A DNA stretch of 36,524 nucleotides, from positions 1 through 36,524 of the forward strand of contig JAEZCG010000224.1 in the NCBI GenBank assembly GCA_023430065.1, in the 5' to 3' direction. Origin of the DNA: Pseudomonadota bacterium (lineage in GTDB: Bacteria > Pseudomonadota > Gammaproteobacteria > Burkholderiales > SHXO01). The first letter of the stretch is position 1; every line of letters starts with the position of its first letter. The notes under the pieces are model-generated. The model worked only from the letters and a program-made list of their open reading frames with translations, was not told where the DNA came from and did no database searches. Shown here piece after piece: positions 19,104 through 28,072 of the stretch. Made by a program: the position numbers and the translations under genes.

Positions 19104-20285
19104 TCACACGGCGCTGCCTGGACGCGCCGAGTCACGCGCCCGGTCAGCGATCAATCGTCCCGCGATGAGGCGCACGACGTGATACGCGAAGCGCGGATTC
19201 TCGATGTAGAGTCGATTTGCCTTCTCCGCGCTGAGACGGAACAGGCTGACCTGCGTTTCGCAACGGGCCGTGCAGGTGCGCTGATGGCCGGGTGAAAAGA
19301 TGCCGATCTCGCCGAACAGGTCGCCGTCCTGCATCGTCAGCCCCAGTTCCACCAGCTTCACACGCCCGCGCTGAATGTAGTACAGCGAGTCGCCCGTGTC
19401 CCCCGTCGAGAACAGCACTGCGCCCTCGCGATGAAGCTCGTGCGTGACGTAGGCGCTCAATGCTTCGAAGCGGAACTCGGCATCCTCGAAGCGCCGCGCC
19501 TGCAATGCGATCAGGCTGTCCATGCGCGTGGCGATGCAGATCGCCTGCGTACGGTTCTGCACGCCGAGCTTCTTGTAGACTTTGTCCAGGTGGATCTTGA
19601 CCGTACCCTCCTTGCTGCCGCGCTCACGCGCGATCTGCGCATTGGTCAGTCCCTCGCGCAGCAGGCGCAGCACGTCCATTTCGCCTGGCGTCAGCCCGTA
19701 GGGGCGCGTTTCGCGGTCGCCGGGTCGTTGCGGTGTCTCCTTGACCGGTGGAGACGTCGTGGCATCCGAGGCGTTGCTGGATCGCAGCAGTGCGCCGATC
19801 TGCTCCAGCAGCTGCGCTTCGGTGCAGGTCTTGGTGACGAGCGCCACGGCACCCGCACGCATCGCCGTGTCCAGCAGCGTGTCGTCCTGCGCGCGTGCCA
19901 GGGCGACGATCGGGGCGCGCGTCTGCGTCCGCACCTGCTCGAAGACGGCCAGGGCATCGCCGACGCTGTCCAGGTCCACGATCGCCAGTGCGCATGGCGT
20001 CAGCGGATCGTTGGTCTCGCCGATGCTTGCAATCCGAACCTCCACGCCCATGCCTAGCGTGCGCAGCGAGCGCGCGAGCCCCTCGGCGAACAGGCCGGGC
20101 TCCGCGAACACAACGATCCGCTGTGTGAGCCGGCGCACGCCCTCCGTGCGCGCGGGCGCCAACGACGATCGGGCCGCAGGGGTCGATCGCCTGACGGATC
20201 CTGCCCGGTTGGCCGCGCTCCCATTGCCACGCCGACTTGTGGGTGATGCGATGAGCCCTTCCCAGGTATTCGTGCCGCTTTGCAT
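19104..20285 (-). CDS. Regulator: receiver-like, LuxR HTH and cyclic-nucleotide-binding domains (copy 1)
   Basis: A 393-residue paralogue of the next gene with the same domain order. It has a disordered 50-residue N-terminus rich in Arg, Ser and Ala. The receiver-like domain (about 55-168) has Asp104 (AIVDLD) and Lys152 retained but no proper acidic pair (VVFAEPG). The LuxR helix-turn-helix is at about 198-252 (LTPGEMDVLRLLREGLTNAQIA, GTVKIHLDKVYKKL). The cyclic-nucleotide-binding domain (about 272-382) contains FGEIGIFSPGHQRTCTA with Arg336. The ATG at 20285 has a GGGGAGG ribosome site, better than the longer frame to 20348. It is separated from copy 2 by about 170 bases, so the two arose by tandem duplication and may share an operon or be separately promoted. 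Confidence 0.87.
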   Translation of the reverse strand: MQSGTNTWEGLIASPTSRRGNGSAANRAGSVRRSTPAARSSLAPARTEGVRRLTQRIVVFAEPGLFAEGLARSLRTLGMGVEVRIASIGETNDPLTPCALAIVDLDSVGDALAVFEQVRTQTRAPIVALARAQDDTLLDTAMRAGAVALVTKTCTEAQLLEQIGALLRSSNASDATTSPPVKETPQRPGDRETRPYGLTPGEMDVLRLLREGLTNAQIARERGSKEGTVKIHLDKVYKKLGVQNRTQAICIATRMDSLIALQARRFEDAEFRFEALSAYVTHELHREGAVLFSTGDTGDSLYYIQRGRVKLVELGLTMQDGDLFGEIGIFSPGHQRTCTARCETQVSLFRLSAEKANRLYIENPRFAYHVVRLIAGRLIADRARDSARPGSAV

Positions 20286-20364
20286 GGTTGCCTCCCCGTG
20301 GCCCGCCGCGAGTCGCTTCCTCGCGACGGCGCCATCATAGGAGCGCATAGAACTCGATCGTATA

Positions 20365-20383
20365 TGCCAAACGGGATATGGCA
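20365..20383. promoter_or_regulatory. Candidate operator (TGCCA-N9-TGGCA) upstream of the first regulator gene
   Basis: A 5-bp inverted repeat with 9-base spacing lies 80 bp upstream of the ATG at 20285, in the short AT-richer gap (around 20340-20385) between the DUF748 gene and the regulator. It could be an autoregulatory site. The arms are short, so chance is a real alternative. Confidence 0.25.
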
Positions 20384-20426
20384 GCCGGGGAACGGCCGGG
20401 CGGCGGGATGCTGCGGCGCAGCGCCG

Positions 20427-23400
20427 CTATTTTAGGGAGAAGTCGACCCGGCTGGTCCGGCGCTTGTCGTCGGCCTTGCCGGCCTCGATCTTCGGCGCGA
20501 GCAGGAATACCCGCTCGAGCTCCACCTTGCCATCCCTGGTGATGGCGTCCTTGGCGGCCTGTGCGCGCTGGATGGCGAGCTGGCTGAGGTCGTCGTCGCT
20601 GATCTGCAGGTTGGTCAGCATCAGCTTCTCCATCTCCTCCCTCGGCAGGCTCTTGACCAAGCCGATCGCGTTGCGCGGCTTGGCGAACTTCGCTTCCTTG
20701 TAGGCCCGTTTGAGGTACTTCTCGTACTCGTCCGGCGCGATCGCGACCTCGTCCACCGACTTGACCGCTTCGCCGCGCTTGACCAGCTCCTTGAGCTTCT
20801 GTGTCTTCACCTGCTGGTCGAACCGGACCCGACGCAGGCCTTCGCGATCCTGCACGGGATCGGCACGGCCGGTGATGTCGAGCTTGAGACCGGGACGATC
20901 GACCAGCGCCGTCTGCAGCTTCGTCACCTTGTCCTTTCCGGCCTGTGACAGGGCGAACACGCCCTCGTCGAACTCGATGAAGGACAGTTCCTCGCCGCTG
21001 CCCTCCCCGCCGAGCAAACCTCCGATCAGCGCGAAGGGCGCCGTGACCGCCTTCGTGATCAGGTTGAAGATGATGCGGATGACGATGCCGCCGATGCTGA
21101 ACTTCGGATCGTCGAGTGAACCGCTGATCGGCATGTTCACGTCGATGACGCCGTTGCGATCCTTGAGCAGAGCGACGGCAAGCAGCACGGGCAGCTTGAT
21201 CGCGTCGGGGCTCTCCACCTTGTCGCCGAAGGTGAGCTGATCGAGCACCAGCCTGTTCTGCGCCGCGAGCTTGCGGTTCTCGACCTTGTAGGTGACGTCG
21301 AACCGCATCTTGCCCTTCTCGATCGCATAGCCCACGTACTTGCCGGAGTAGGGTGTGAACGGCCCCAGCTCGATGTCGCGCACCTTCGCGCTCAGGTCGA
21401 GGAACAGGTTCTCGATCAGCGGATTGACCTTGCCCGTGATCTCCACCGGTGCCGTCTTCGCGAAGCGCCCGCGCAGATCGACGTCGGCCGTCGTATCCAG
21501 TTCCGACGACAACCCGAGGACCGACCCACCGATCTCGCTCAGATCGGCAGAGTAGTTGGGCTTGATGAACAGGTCGGTGAAGTTCACGTCGCCGCCCTGG
21601 AGCGTGACCTTGGCGATGTGGAGCGGCGGCATCGTCGCCGGCTGATCCGGCGCCGTGCCGTCGTTGCCGGTACGAGAATCGCGGCCGGGCGTAGGCGATG
21701 CGTCGGCGGTCCGTTGCGCGGCCGTCCTCGGACCTGCGTCGCGACCCGGCGCCGATGCCGGGGCGGCGGCGTCAACCCCTTCGCCGCTTGGCGGCGCCGG
21801 GGCGACGCCTTCCTTCACCATGATGTCCTGCAGGTTCAGATGACCGTCGGGGAAGATGATGATGCGCGCGAAGAAGTTGGACAATGCGACCTCGTCGATG
21901 GCCAACGCCATCGGCTCGAACGCGTAGTCGATGCCGCCCACGAACAGCGACTGCCACTTCAGTAGATCCTCGGAGCTGCTCTTCTCGATGGACGCAAAGT
22001 CGCTCAGGCTGGCTTCGCCCTTGAACGACGCGGCCGGCTTGCCCGCCGCGTCCACGGCAATCCGCGCCTTGCCCTTCACCGACGCATCCCCGCTGCTCAG
22101 CAGGATGTTGACCCGATCGGTGAAGTAGGGCTGCAACGGCACCAGGCCGAAGGTGCGCAGGTCGATGTCCAGTTCGGCCTTCACTGGGGCCAGCGAAACG
22201 CTTCCCGCGGCTTTCAGGCTACCGCTCTCACTGAGCCCCGCCTGCAGGTCGATGCGCCCGGTCTTGTTAGGCTGGTTGCTCACCCCACTCGCGCGCAGGC
22301 GCACGCCATCGGCCACCACCTTCACCGGTTCGGGGAGTGCACGGTCGGTGAACGCGACTTTCCACCTGTCGGCGGCAGCCTTGTTCAGCGCAATCTTCCA
22401 GGATGGGCCCTCCTGCCTGGGCTGATGCGTCTGGGACGGCGCCGGCAGCACGCGTGTGGCGTTCAGAACGCCGTCGGACTCGCGCACGATGTTGAGCAGG
22501 CCATCGCGCGTGGCGAACTCCCCGACGGTCAACGCCATCCCATTGACGTCGATTTCCGTGTCCTTGATCTGGGTGCTGCGTGCCCGCAGGAAGTCCTCCT
22601 TTTCGCCGGGCTTGAGCATGCGCACATTGCGCAGTTCGAGATTGAGTCCGCTGAGCCGTGTTTCCGGCCCGCCGTCCGCCATGCGGAAGGCGAACTGCGT
22701 CGACAGGTCTGCCTGACCGTCTGCGAGGCGGTAGCGGATGAACGGCGCGTAGTAGCTCTCGAAGTCGGTCAGCGTCGCCTTGCCCACGTCCACCTTGCCT
22801 TCCGCGCTGAGCGGTTCCAGCAGCAGTGTGGCGGCCAGGCTGAGCGTCGTTTTCCTGTCCGTCGTGAGCGCGACGTCGAGTTGTGCCGGTGCTTTCTGAG
22901 GCAGGGCGAATCCGCGCAGCGTCGCCGCGATCTCGCCCAGGTCGGTGCGGAAGTCCTTCTCCGGTGCCAGGTCCTCGACGTGGACGATGCCGTTCGCAAT
23001 CGCGACCTCGCCGACGGTGAGCGCGATGTCGGGTCCTTCCTCCGAGGGCGTGCCGTCCCCTACCAGCGGTTGCACGCGCACCCAGTTGACACTGCCGTCC
23101 TGGGCGCGTTGCACGAACACCTCAGGCGTGGCCAGGGCGATCTTGCCGAACGCGTAGCGTGCGCCGAACACGTCGATCGACTCGATCGGGACCGTGAGGC
23201 TGCCGAGGTTGATCAGCGGCGCTCCCCCGGGTTCGGTCATGGCGAGCTTCTGCAGCGTGACGTTCCCCTTGATCCGCACCAGCGGCTGCGGAGACTGCTG
23301 CACGAACGACAACGTCAGGCGCGTGTCGAGAATGCCGGACGGCAGCTTGAATCCCAGTCGCACCGGCACGTACTCGATGTAGCGCGGGAGCTCCAGCCGG

Positions 23401-24164
23401 TCGATGTTCAGGTCGACCGCAGTCTCCAGCGTGTCCTTGAACGGCTTGGTCTGTCCCGTCAGCGAGACCGGCGCACCGTTGACGCGCGCCGAGAACGCGG
23501 GCTGGATGTACTCTTCCACGCGGTCCGGCAGATTCGAGATGAAGGGGATCGCCAGGTTGATCGCATCGACGACGTGTTTCGCCAGCTTGGGACGATCGTC
23601 GAACTCGACCTTGCCACCGACCAGCTCGATATTGTTGAGCGAGAACTTCGCCTCCGACGCTTGCTGGGACTCTTGCGCTGCAGCCTCGGGCCGTTTCGTG
23701 AACTTGGCGAGCAGATCGGAGAAGTTGTAGGTCTTGCCATCCACGTTGCGTACGATGTGCACGTACGGATTGGCGATGCGAACATGCTTGAGTACCGGCG
23801 CCAGCCGCACAATCGAGCGGTACTCCGCGTTGACCAGGAACTCGTCGAAGGACGCGAACACCGGCTCGCCGGCCGGTTCCATCACCTTGAATCCCTTGAC
23901 GACGGCGGTCATCGCGAACGGGTTCACGTCGATGTCCTCGATCGACACCGTCCGCCCGAGCTGTTCGCTCAAGCCTTTGATCAGGTAGTGCTTGGCGACG
24001 GGTGGGACGGCGAAGAAACCGATGAGCGCGAACAGGACCAGGAAGATCGCCAGTCCGAGCAGGATCCTCGCCGGCCAGCCCCATCGCTTAGCGGTTGCGC
24101 CGGCAGGCGTGGAGGATGGCGCGGCACCGGCGGCGGCGCGTCGCGCTTTGAGTTGTTCGAACAT
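20427..24164 (-). CDS. AsmA-like DUF748 domain protein (1245 aa)
   Basis: A very large envelope protein. It has a cytoplasmic Ala-rich N-terminus, one membrane helix (about 33-55), then a long periplasmic body with repeated AsmA/DUF748-type beta-strand segments (for example LGRTVSIEDIDVNPFAMTAVVKGFKV, then many FKGEASLSDF-type and VDIDLRTFGLVPLQPYF-type stretches). A Pro/Ala/Asp-rich linker lies at about 800-860. The C-terminal part, with IDVNMPISGSLDDPKFSIGG and an OmpA-reminiscent stretch, is typical of DUF748. Relatives are thought to act in lipid or outer-membrane homeostasis as long bridge-like proteins; that is family knowledge, not shown here. The stop codon is at 20427, and a GC-rich hairpin without a T-run (20413-20427) overlaps it. 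The ribosome site is weak. It lies between the DUF3047 gene and the regulators, all on the minus strand. Confidence 0.87.
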   Translation of the reverse strand: MFEQLKARRAAAGAAPSSTPAGATAKRWGWPARILLGLAIFLVLFALIGFFAVPPVAKHYLIKGLSEQLGRTVSIEDIDVNPFAMTAVVKGFKVMEPAGEPVFASFDEFLVNAEYRSIVRLAPVLKHVRIANPYVHIVRNVDGKTYNFSDLLAKFTKRPEAAAQESQQASEAKFSLNNIELVGGKVEFDDRPKLAKHVVDAINLAIPFISNLPDRVEEYIQPAFSARVNGAPVSLTGQTKPFKDTLETAVDLNIDRLELPRYIEYVPVRLGFKLPSGILDTRLTLSFVQQSPQPLVRIKGNVTLQKLAMTEPGGAPLINLGSLTVPIESIDVFGARYAFGKIALATPEVFVQRAQDGSVNWVRVQPLVGDGTPSEEGPDIALTVGEVAIANGIVHVEDLAPEKDFRTDLGEIAATLRGFALPQKAPAQLDVALTTDRKTTLSLAATLLLEPLSAEGKVDVGKATLTDFESYYAPFIRYRLADGQADLSTQFAFRMADGGPETRLSGLNLELRNVRMLKPGEKEDFLRARSTQIKDTEIDVNGMALTVGEFATRDGLLNIVRESDGVLNATRVLPAPSQTHQPRQEGPSWKIALNKAAADRWKVAFTDRALPEPVKVVADGVRLRASGVSNQPNKTGRIDLQAGLSESGSLKAAGSVSLAPVKAELDIDLRTFGLVPLQPYFTDRVNILLSSGDASVKGKARIAVDAAGKPAASFKGEASLSDFASIEKSSSEDLLKWQSLFVGGIDYAFEPMALAIDEVALSNFFARIIIFPDGHLNLQDIMVKEGVAPAPPSGEGVDAAAPASAPGRDAGPRTAAQRTADASPTPGRDSRTGNDGTAPDQPATMPPLHIAKVTLQGGDVNFTDLFIKPNYSADLSEIGGSVLGLSSELDTTADVDLRGRFAKTAPVEITGKVNPLIENLFLDLSAKVRDIELGPFTPYSGKYVGYAIEKGKMRFDVTYKVENRKLAAQNRLVLDQLTFGDKVESPDAIKLPVLLAVALLKDRNGVIDVNMPISGSLDDPKFSIGGIVIRIIFNLITKAVTAPFALIGGLLGGEGSGEELSFIEFDEGVFALSQAGKDKVTKLQTALVDRPGLKLDITGRADPVQDREGLRRVRFDQQVKTQKLKELVKRGEAVKSVDEVAIAPDEYEKYLKRAYKEAKFAKPRNAIGLVKSLPREEMEKLMLTNLQISDDDLSQLAIQRAQAAKDAITRDGKVELERVFLLAPKIEAGKADDKRRTSRVDFSLK

Positions 24165-24262
24165 GCCAGGCCGGTCTCCGTGCTCCGCGTGCCAAGGCGG
24201 CGAACGCCGCCTGCGACCGGAAATTTAGCAGGAAGGCATGACGCTTGGAAACAAGCTGTGCG

Positions 24263-24988
24263 TCAGCGACCCAGGCTGATCTGCGCGAAGGCGGCACGGG
24301 CACGCTCGCCGGTGTCGTCGGTATCCGTCATGATCGCGACGCCGGAGATCGGTGGAGGCTCCTCCCCGAAGGCCAGGCGGTAGTCCTCGTAGATGTTGCG
24401 TGCGTGGTCGATCCACTGTCCCAGCCCGGCCTCGCCGCTGTTCACCACGATCATCCGAGTGCGGTCGGTATAGGCGTTGGGCACCATCGAGCCGACCGGT
24501 TCCGCTCGCGCCCAGATGTAGTTGAGCGCCGCGTGCGGCGGATATTCCCCGTAGAGCAGTCTGGCCGCGCGGTACTTGATGCGCTGTCCAACGCCCGCGC
24601 GCTCGGGGTCGTAGACGAACGTCACATAGATGCGCGCGGGGTAGTCGTCGCCCTTTCTCCTGCGCACGTCCGACTTCGCGATCAGGTTGTCCACCCGCCA
24701 GCGCCAGCGCAGCATGGGATAATCCTTCGCGCTCGCATCGACCGGGCGGATGAGGCCCGATGCCGCAGCGCTGGACGTTGCCTCCACGACGGCAATGCCC
24801 GCTTCCTCGGAAAGGGCATAGGTCGTCGGCGCCTTGTTCTTGAATTTCAACACCCGCCAATCCTGCGGCAGGCTGCTTCCGGGTCTAGCGGAGAAGCCGA
24901 GCGGTAGCATGTCGGTCGCGGACAGGGAGACCGGGAGCAGGGCGCCCACCGCAACCGTCCAGGCACGCATCGACCGCCGCTGGATCAT
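24263..24988 (-). CDS. DUF3047 family exported protein
   Basis: A 241-residue protein with an N-terminal signal-like stretch (AWTVAVGALLPVSLSA, about 9-24). The body carries DUF3047 hallmarks: LRWRWRVDNLIAKSDVRRRKGDDYPARIYVTFVYD, LNYIWA, and the RMIVVNSGEAGLGQW region with a downstream IMTDTDDTGERARAAF stretch. The family is periplasmic and of unknown function. The start at 24988 has AGAGAA upstream; an internal Met at residue 7 is possible. It lies 98 bases ahead of the DUF748 gene on the same strand and may be cotranscribed. It is divergent from the membrane hydrolase at 25082. Confidence 0.82.
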   Translation of the reverse strand: MIQRRSMRAWTVAVGALLPVSLSATDMLPLGFSARPGSSLPQDWRVLKFKNKAPTTYALSEEAGIAVVEATSSAAASGLIRPVDASAKDYPMLRWRWRVDNLIAKSDVRRRKGDDYPARIYVTFVYDPERAGVGQRIKYRAARLLYGEYPPHAALNYIWARAEPVGSMVPNAYTDRTRMIVVNSGEAGLGQWIDHARNIYEDYRLAFGEEPPPISGVAIMTDTDDTGERARAAFAQISLGR

Positions 24989-25081
24989 TCACCGTTCTCT
25001 TTGCATGCATGATATTTCTGCACACGATACGCCTCTGAGGTCCCGACGGATGCGTCGTCCGTCGCGACTTCTCTCGACGAC

Positions 25082-26131
25082 ATGGACACGATCACCCACG
25101 CGCTGAGCGGCGCGCTGTTGGCGCGCGCCATGGGCCGGGGAGTGCGTGCGCCCGGCGTGCCGACGACGGCACAGCTGGTCGCCGCCGGTACGGTGGCCGC
25201 CGCCTTCCCCGACGCGGACATCGTCACGTCGATGTTTTCGTCGCTCGCCTATCTCACCGCGCATCGCGGCGTCACGCACTCCTTCCTCATGCTGCCGCTG
25301 TGGGCCGTGCTGATCGCGCTGCTCATGGGGATGCTCACGCGCAAGCCGCTGCGCGGTTTTCTCTGGGTGTGCGCGGCCGGCCTCGCGATCCACATCGTCG
25401 GAGACCTAATCACCTCGTTCGGCACGATGGTGCTCGCGCCGCTGTCGGACCGGCGTTTCTCCCTCGGCACGACCTTCATCATCGATCTGATCCTCACCGG
25501 GATCATCCTTGTGGGACTTCTGGCTTCAACGATCTGGCGGCAATCGCGCGTCCCGGCGCTGGTGGGCCTGATTGTGCTGAGCGGGTACGTCGGCTTCCAG
25601 GGCTGGATGCGTGCACAGGCCGAATCGTTCGGGGTGGAGGTCGCGCGGGCGCAGGGCTGGCGGGATGCAACTGTGGTCGCGCTGCCGCGGCCGCCGCTGC
25701 CGACCAACTGGACCGTGGCCATTTCGCACGGGGAGCAGTACCGCTTCGCACACGTCAACCTGTGGCGCCGCTCCGCGCCGGTGGCGAGCCCGGACGACGG
25801 CCTGATCGGCCGCCTCCACGCAAGCTTTCCCTCGATGCACGCGGTGCAATGGCAGGCCGCGACCCGCTACGGTGACGATCCGGCCCTGCAAGCAGTGGTG
25901 CGCGAGGCCTGGAACACCGCGGGCCTGCGCGTGTACCGCTGGTTCGCGGAACTCCCTGCACTGTATCGCGTGGAGATCGGGAATCCGTCCATGTGCGTAT
26001 GGTTCCAGGATCTGCGGTTCCTCACGCCCGGGCGCGAGACGGTGCCGTTTCGTTACGGCGCGTGCCGGCAGGGGGAAGGCGCCTGGCAGCCGTTCCGGCT
26101 GACGTCGGACGGTCCGCGGCCGCTCGACTAG
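25082..26131 (+). CDS. Membrane-bound metal-dependent hydrolase, YdjM family
   Basis: A 349-residue integral membrane protein. The N-terminal half has the family's conserved His/Asp residues: His6 (ITHALSG), Asp44 and Asp46 (FPDADIV), His61 and His66 (AHRGVTHS), His104 and Asp108 (IHIVGDLITSFGT). It has about four membrane helices (about 69-85, 92-107, 132-150 and 158-174). The C-terminal half is a soluble domain of 170 residues with no recognised motif. The family is predicted to be a membrane-bound hydrolase of unknown substrate. The ribosome site is poor. The stop lies 7 bases from the convergent stop of the alpha/beta hydrolase at 26139, with no terminator between them. Confidence 0.85.
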   Translation: MDTITHALSGALLARAMGRGVRAPGVPTTAQLVAAGTVAAAFPDADIVTSMFSSLAYLTAHRGVTHSFLMLPLWAVLIALLMGMLTRKPLRGFLWVCAAGLAIHIVGDLITSFGTMVLAPLSDRRFSLGTTFIIDLILTGIILVGLLASTIWRQSRVPALVGLIVLSGYVGFQGWMRAQAESFGVEVARAQGWRDATVVALPRPPLPTNWTVAISHGEQYRFAHVNLWRRSAPVASPDDGLIGRLHASFPSMHAVQWQAATRYGDDPALQAVVREAWNTAGLRVYRWFAELPALYRVEIGNPSMCVWFQDLRFLTPGRETVPFRYGACRQGEGAWQPFRLTSDGPRPLD

Positions 26132-26138
26132 GCGCGAC

Positions 26139-27143
26139 TCACCTGCGCAGGAAGTCCAGCACTTCCTGGTGGAAGCGGTCCGGCACTTCCAGGTGCGGGA
26201 CGTGGGCGACGTCGGGAAGCACAACCAGCTTCGCATCCGGAATCGCGGCCGCGGCTCGCCGGGCCAGCTCGGGCATCAGGCCCATCGTTGCGCGCACCTC
26301 CGCCGGGACACGATTGCGTCCGATTGCCGCGCGGTCGCGTTCGCCGACGACGAGCAGCGTAGGCACCTCCATGGACGGCAATTCGTAGACCACCGGCTGC
26401 TCGTAGGCCATGGTGTAGGTGTGCGCGGCCGTGCGTCCGATGCGATGCGCCTCCGGACTGAGCAGCCACGCGCTCTGCACGTCCGAGTAGGTCTGGAAGC
26501 GCGGCTCCCACTTCGCCACGAAGGCGCGGAACAGACTATCGAATCCATCCGCCTTGGTCTCCAGATGTTCACGGCTCAACGCTTCCCGCGTCGCATACGG
26601 CACCTTGCGCCGGTAGTCCTCCAGGCCGATCGGCGCCTCCAGCACGAGCTTGCGCACACGCTGCGGATGATCGAGCGCGAAGCGTATCGCCATCATCCCG
26701 CCGAGCGAGTGGCCGATCAGGTCCACCTGCTGCACGCCCAGGTGGTCGAGCAAACGGTGCAGGTTGTGCGCGTGCGCGTGCAGGCTGTGTGGCACGTCCG
26801 GCTTCGAGGACTTGCCGAAGCCGATCTGGTCGGGGACGATCACGCGATACGCTGCGCTGCGCAGCGCCTCGATGGTGTCCGCCCAGTACGCGCCAAAGAA
26901 ATTGCGGCCGTGCAGCAGGAGTGCGACGCGCGTATCCGAACCCGGAGACTGCGCGGGGACGTCCATGTAGGCAAGGCGCACCGGCTCGCCTTCCATGTCG
27001 AGGTCGAACGTGTGAACGGGATGCGGGTAGGGATAGCCCTCCATTCCCAGGCCGAGCGGTTCCAGGGCTCGTGCGAGCGGCTGGTGAAGTGACGTGAACG
27101 CAGCGATCAGGATCGTCAGAAAGAGCTTGCAGGCGCCTTGCAC
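26139..27143 (-). CDS. Exported alpha/beta hydrolase
   Basis: A 334-residue esterase/lipase-type hydrolase. The start is the GTG at 27141-27143 with GGAGG six bases upstream; the open frame reaching 27302 has no ribosome site. A signal peptide covers about 1-26 (LFLTILIAAFTSLHQPLARA). The fold markers are LLLHGRNFFG (oxyanion region at 76-84), nucleophile Ser146 in GHSLG, acid Asp270 (GERDRAA) and His314 (AHVPH). The cap region between 175 and 255 is helical. It probably acts in the periplasm on ester or amide substrates; the specific substrate is unknown. It is convergent with the YdjM-family gene. Confidence 0.87.
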   Translation of the reverse strand: MQGACKLFLTILIAAFTSLHQPLARALEPLGLGMEGYPYPHPVHTFDLDMEGEPVRLAYMDVPAQSPGSDTRVALLLHGRNFFGAYWADTIEALRSAAYRVIVPDQIGFGKSSKPDVPHSLHAHAHNLHRLLDHLGVQQVDLIGHSLGGMMAIRFALDHPQRVRKLVLEAPIGLEDYRRKVPYATREALSREHLETKADGFDSLFRAFVAKWEPRFQTYSDVQSAWLLSPEAHRIGRTAAHTYTMAYEQPVVYELPSMEVPTLLVVGERDRAAIGRNRVPAEVRATMGLMPELARRAAAAIPDAKLVVLPDVAHVPHLEVPDRFHQEVLDFLRR

Positions 27144-27436
27144 GGGTTCCTCCGCGGGAGGTGACAGATGCGATTCAGATGTCGTGGGGCGGGGTTCGTT
27201 CCGCACTGCGGCGCGCGATGGATTGTCTGCAGCGCAACGCCAGATGCGGGTTTTCGCTTGACACGCTGTCGTGGCTCCCCGACCATAGCCGCACAAGAGC
27301 AAGACTGCTGGTGATGGGGCGGCTCGCCCGGGGGCATGGATTCAACGCACAACGCTCAGGGAGTTTCCGGACGTGCTGACCCCTGTCACCTCTTCTCCCG
27401 GGCGCACATCGCACTCGATGCCTTCTCGAACGCGCC
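27144..27436. other. Intergenic region upstream of the exported hydrolase
   Basis: About 290 bases between two minus-strand genes. It should contain the promoter of the hydrolase gene. I see no terminator, tRNA or repeat that stands out, and open frames here have no start signal. Confidence 0.4.
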
Positions 27437-27991
27437 TCACAACGGCAGCGCGCCCTGTCCGGCATCGCTCGCATAGCTGAGCTTCCCATTCACCAATCGT
27501 GCCGGTTCGGTGTACGGATGCACCTGCGTGCGGGCGCGCCCCTGGATGTGCACCACCTCGATGCCTTGCGCCTTGAGTCGGTCCGAAATCAAGCCGCGAT
27601 GACACTGTTGCCACGCGTGTTCCGCGCACAGCATTGCCGTGCGTCTGCGCGCGGCAGCCTCGAGCAGTCGAGCCAGTGCGCGGCCGAACTCCGGTGTTTC
27701 CATGTAATCCGCATAGCCGCGAAAGCTCGCATTGCGCCATCGGTCGTTGTGTGAGTCCTTGCGCGGGCTGCGCCGCCCGCCCAGATCCGGGATCCAGTCG
27801 TAGTCGATCCCCGCATGGGACAGTGAGGCTTGCAGCGCCTCGCGTGTGAAATGCGGATGGCGGCGCGAGCCGGGAAAGCGGCGCACGTCCGCAACGACCT
27901 CGATGGCGTGCGCATGCAGCAGAGCGAGAAATGCGTCGAGCTCGAGCGTGGAGTGACCGATGGTCCACACGCGCTCCGGTTTGCTGGCCAT
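27437..27991 (-). CDS. DUF488 family protein
   Basis: A 184-residue protein beginning MASKPERVWTIGHST, the canonical DUF488 start, followed by LDAFLALLHAHAIEVVADVRRFPGSRRHPHF and the conserved GIDYDWIPDLGGRR. A Cys/His-bearing segment (LCAEHAWQQCHRGLISDRL) is typical of the family. The role is unknown. A longer reading from 28069 would begin 3 bases after the dtd stop, but its extra 26 residues do not look family-like; neither start has a strong ribosome site. It probably shares a transcript with dtd. Confidence 0.85.
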   Translation of the reverse strand: MASKPERVWTIGHSTLELDAFLALLHAHAIEVVADVRRFPGSRRHPHFTREALQASLSHAGIDYDWIPDLGGRRSPRKDSHNDRWRNASFRGYADYMETPEFGRALARLLEAAARRRTAMLCAEHAWQQCHRGLISDRLKAQGIEVVHIQGRARTQVHPYTEPARLVNGKLSYASDAGQGALPL

Positions 27992-28072
27992 TGGGATGTG
28001 ATGTCGAGCGCAGCGAGATATCTCGCCGTGACGGTCAATCCAAGGATTGCATGACGGCAGTGCCCGCATGCA

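Noticed and set aside
20413..20427. GCGGCG/CGCCGC hairpin at the DUF748 stop codon as a terminator
   Set aside because: On the gene's strand no T-run follows, so a rho-independent terminator cannot be claimed.
22425..24383. 652-codon plus-strand frame opposite the DUF748 gene
   Set aside because: Low-complexity, Arg/His/Gln-rich text typical of an antisense shadow in high-GC DNA; no start signal.
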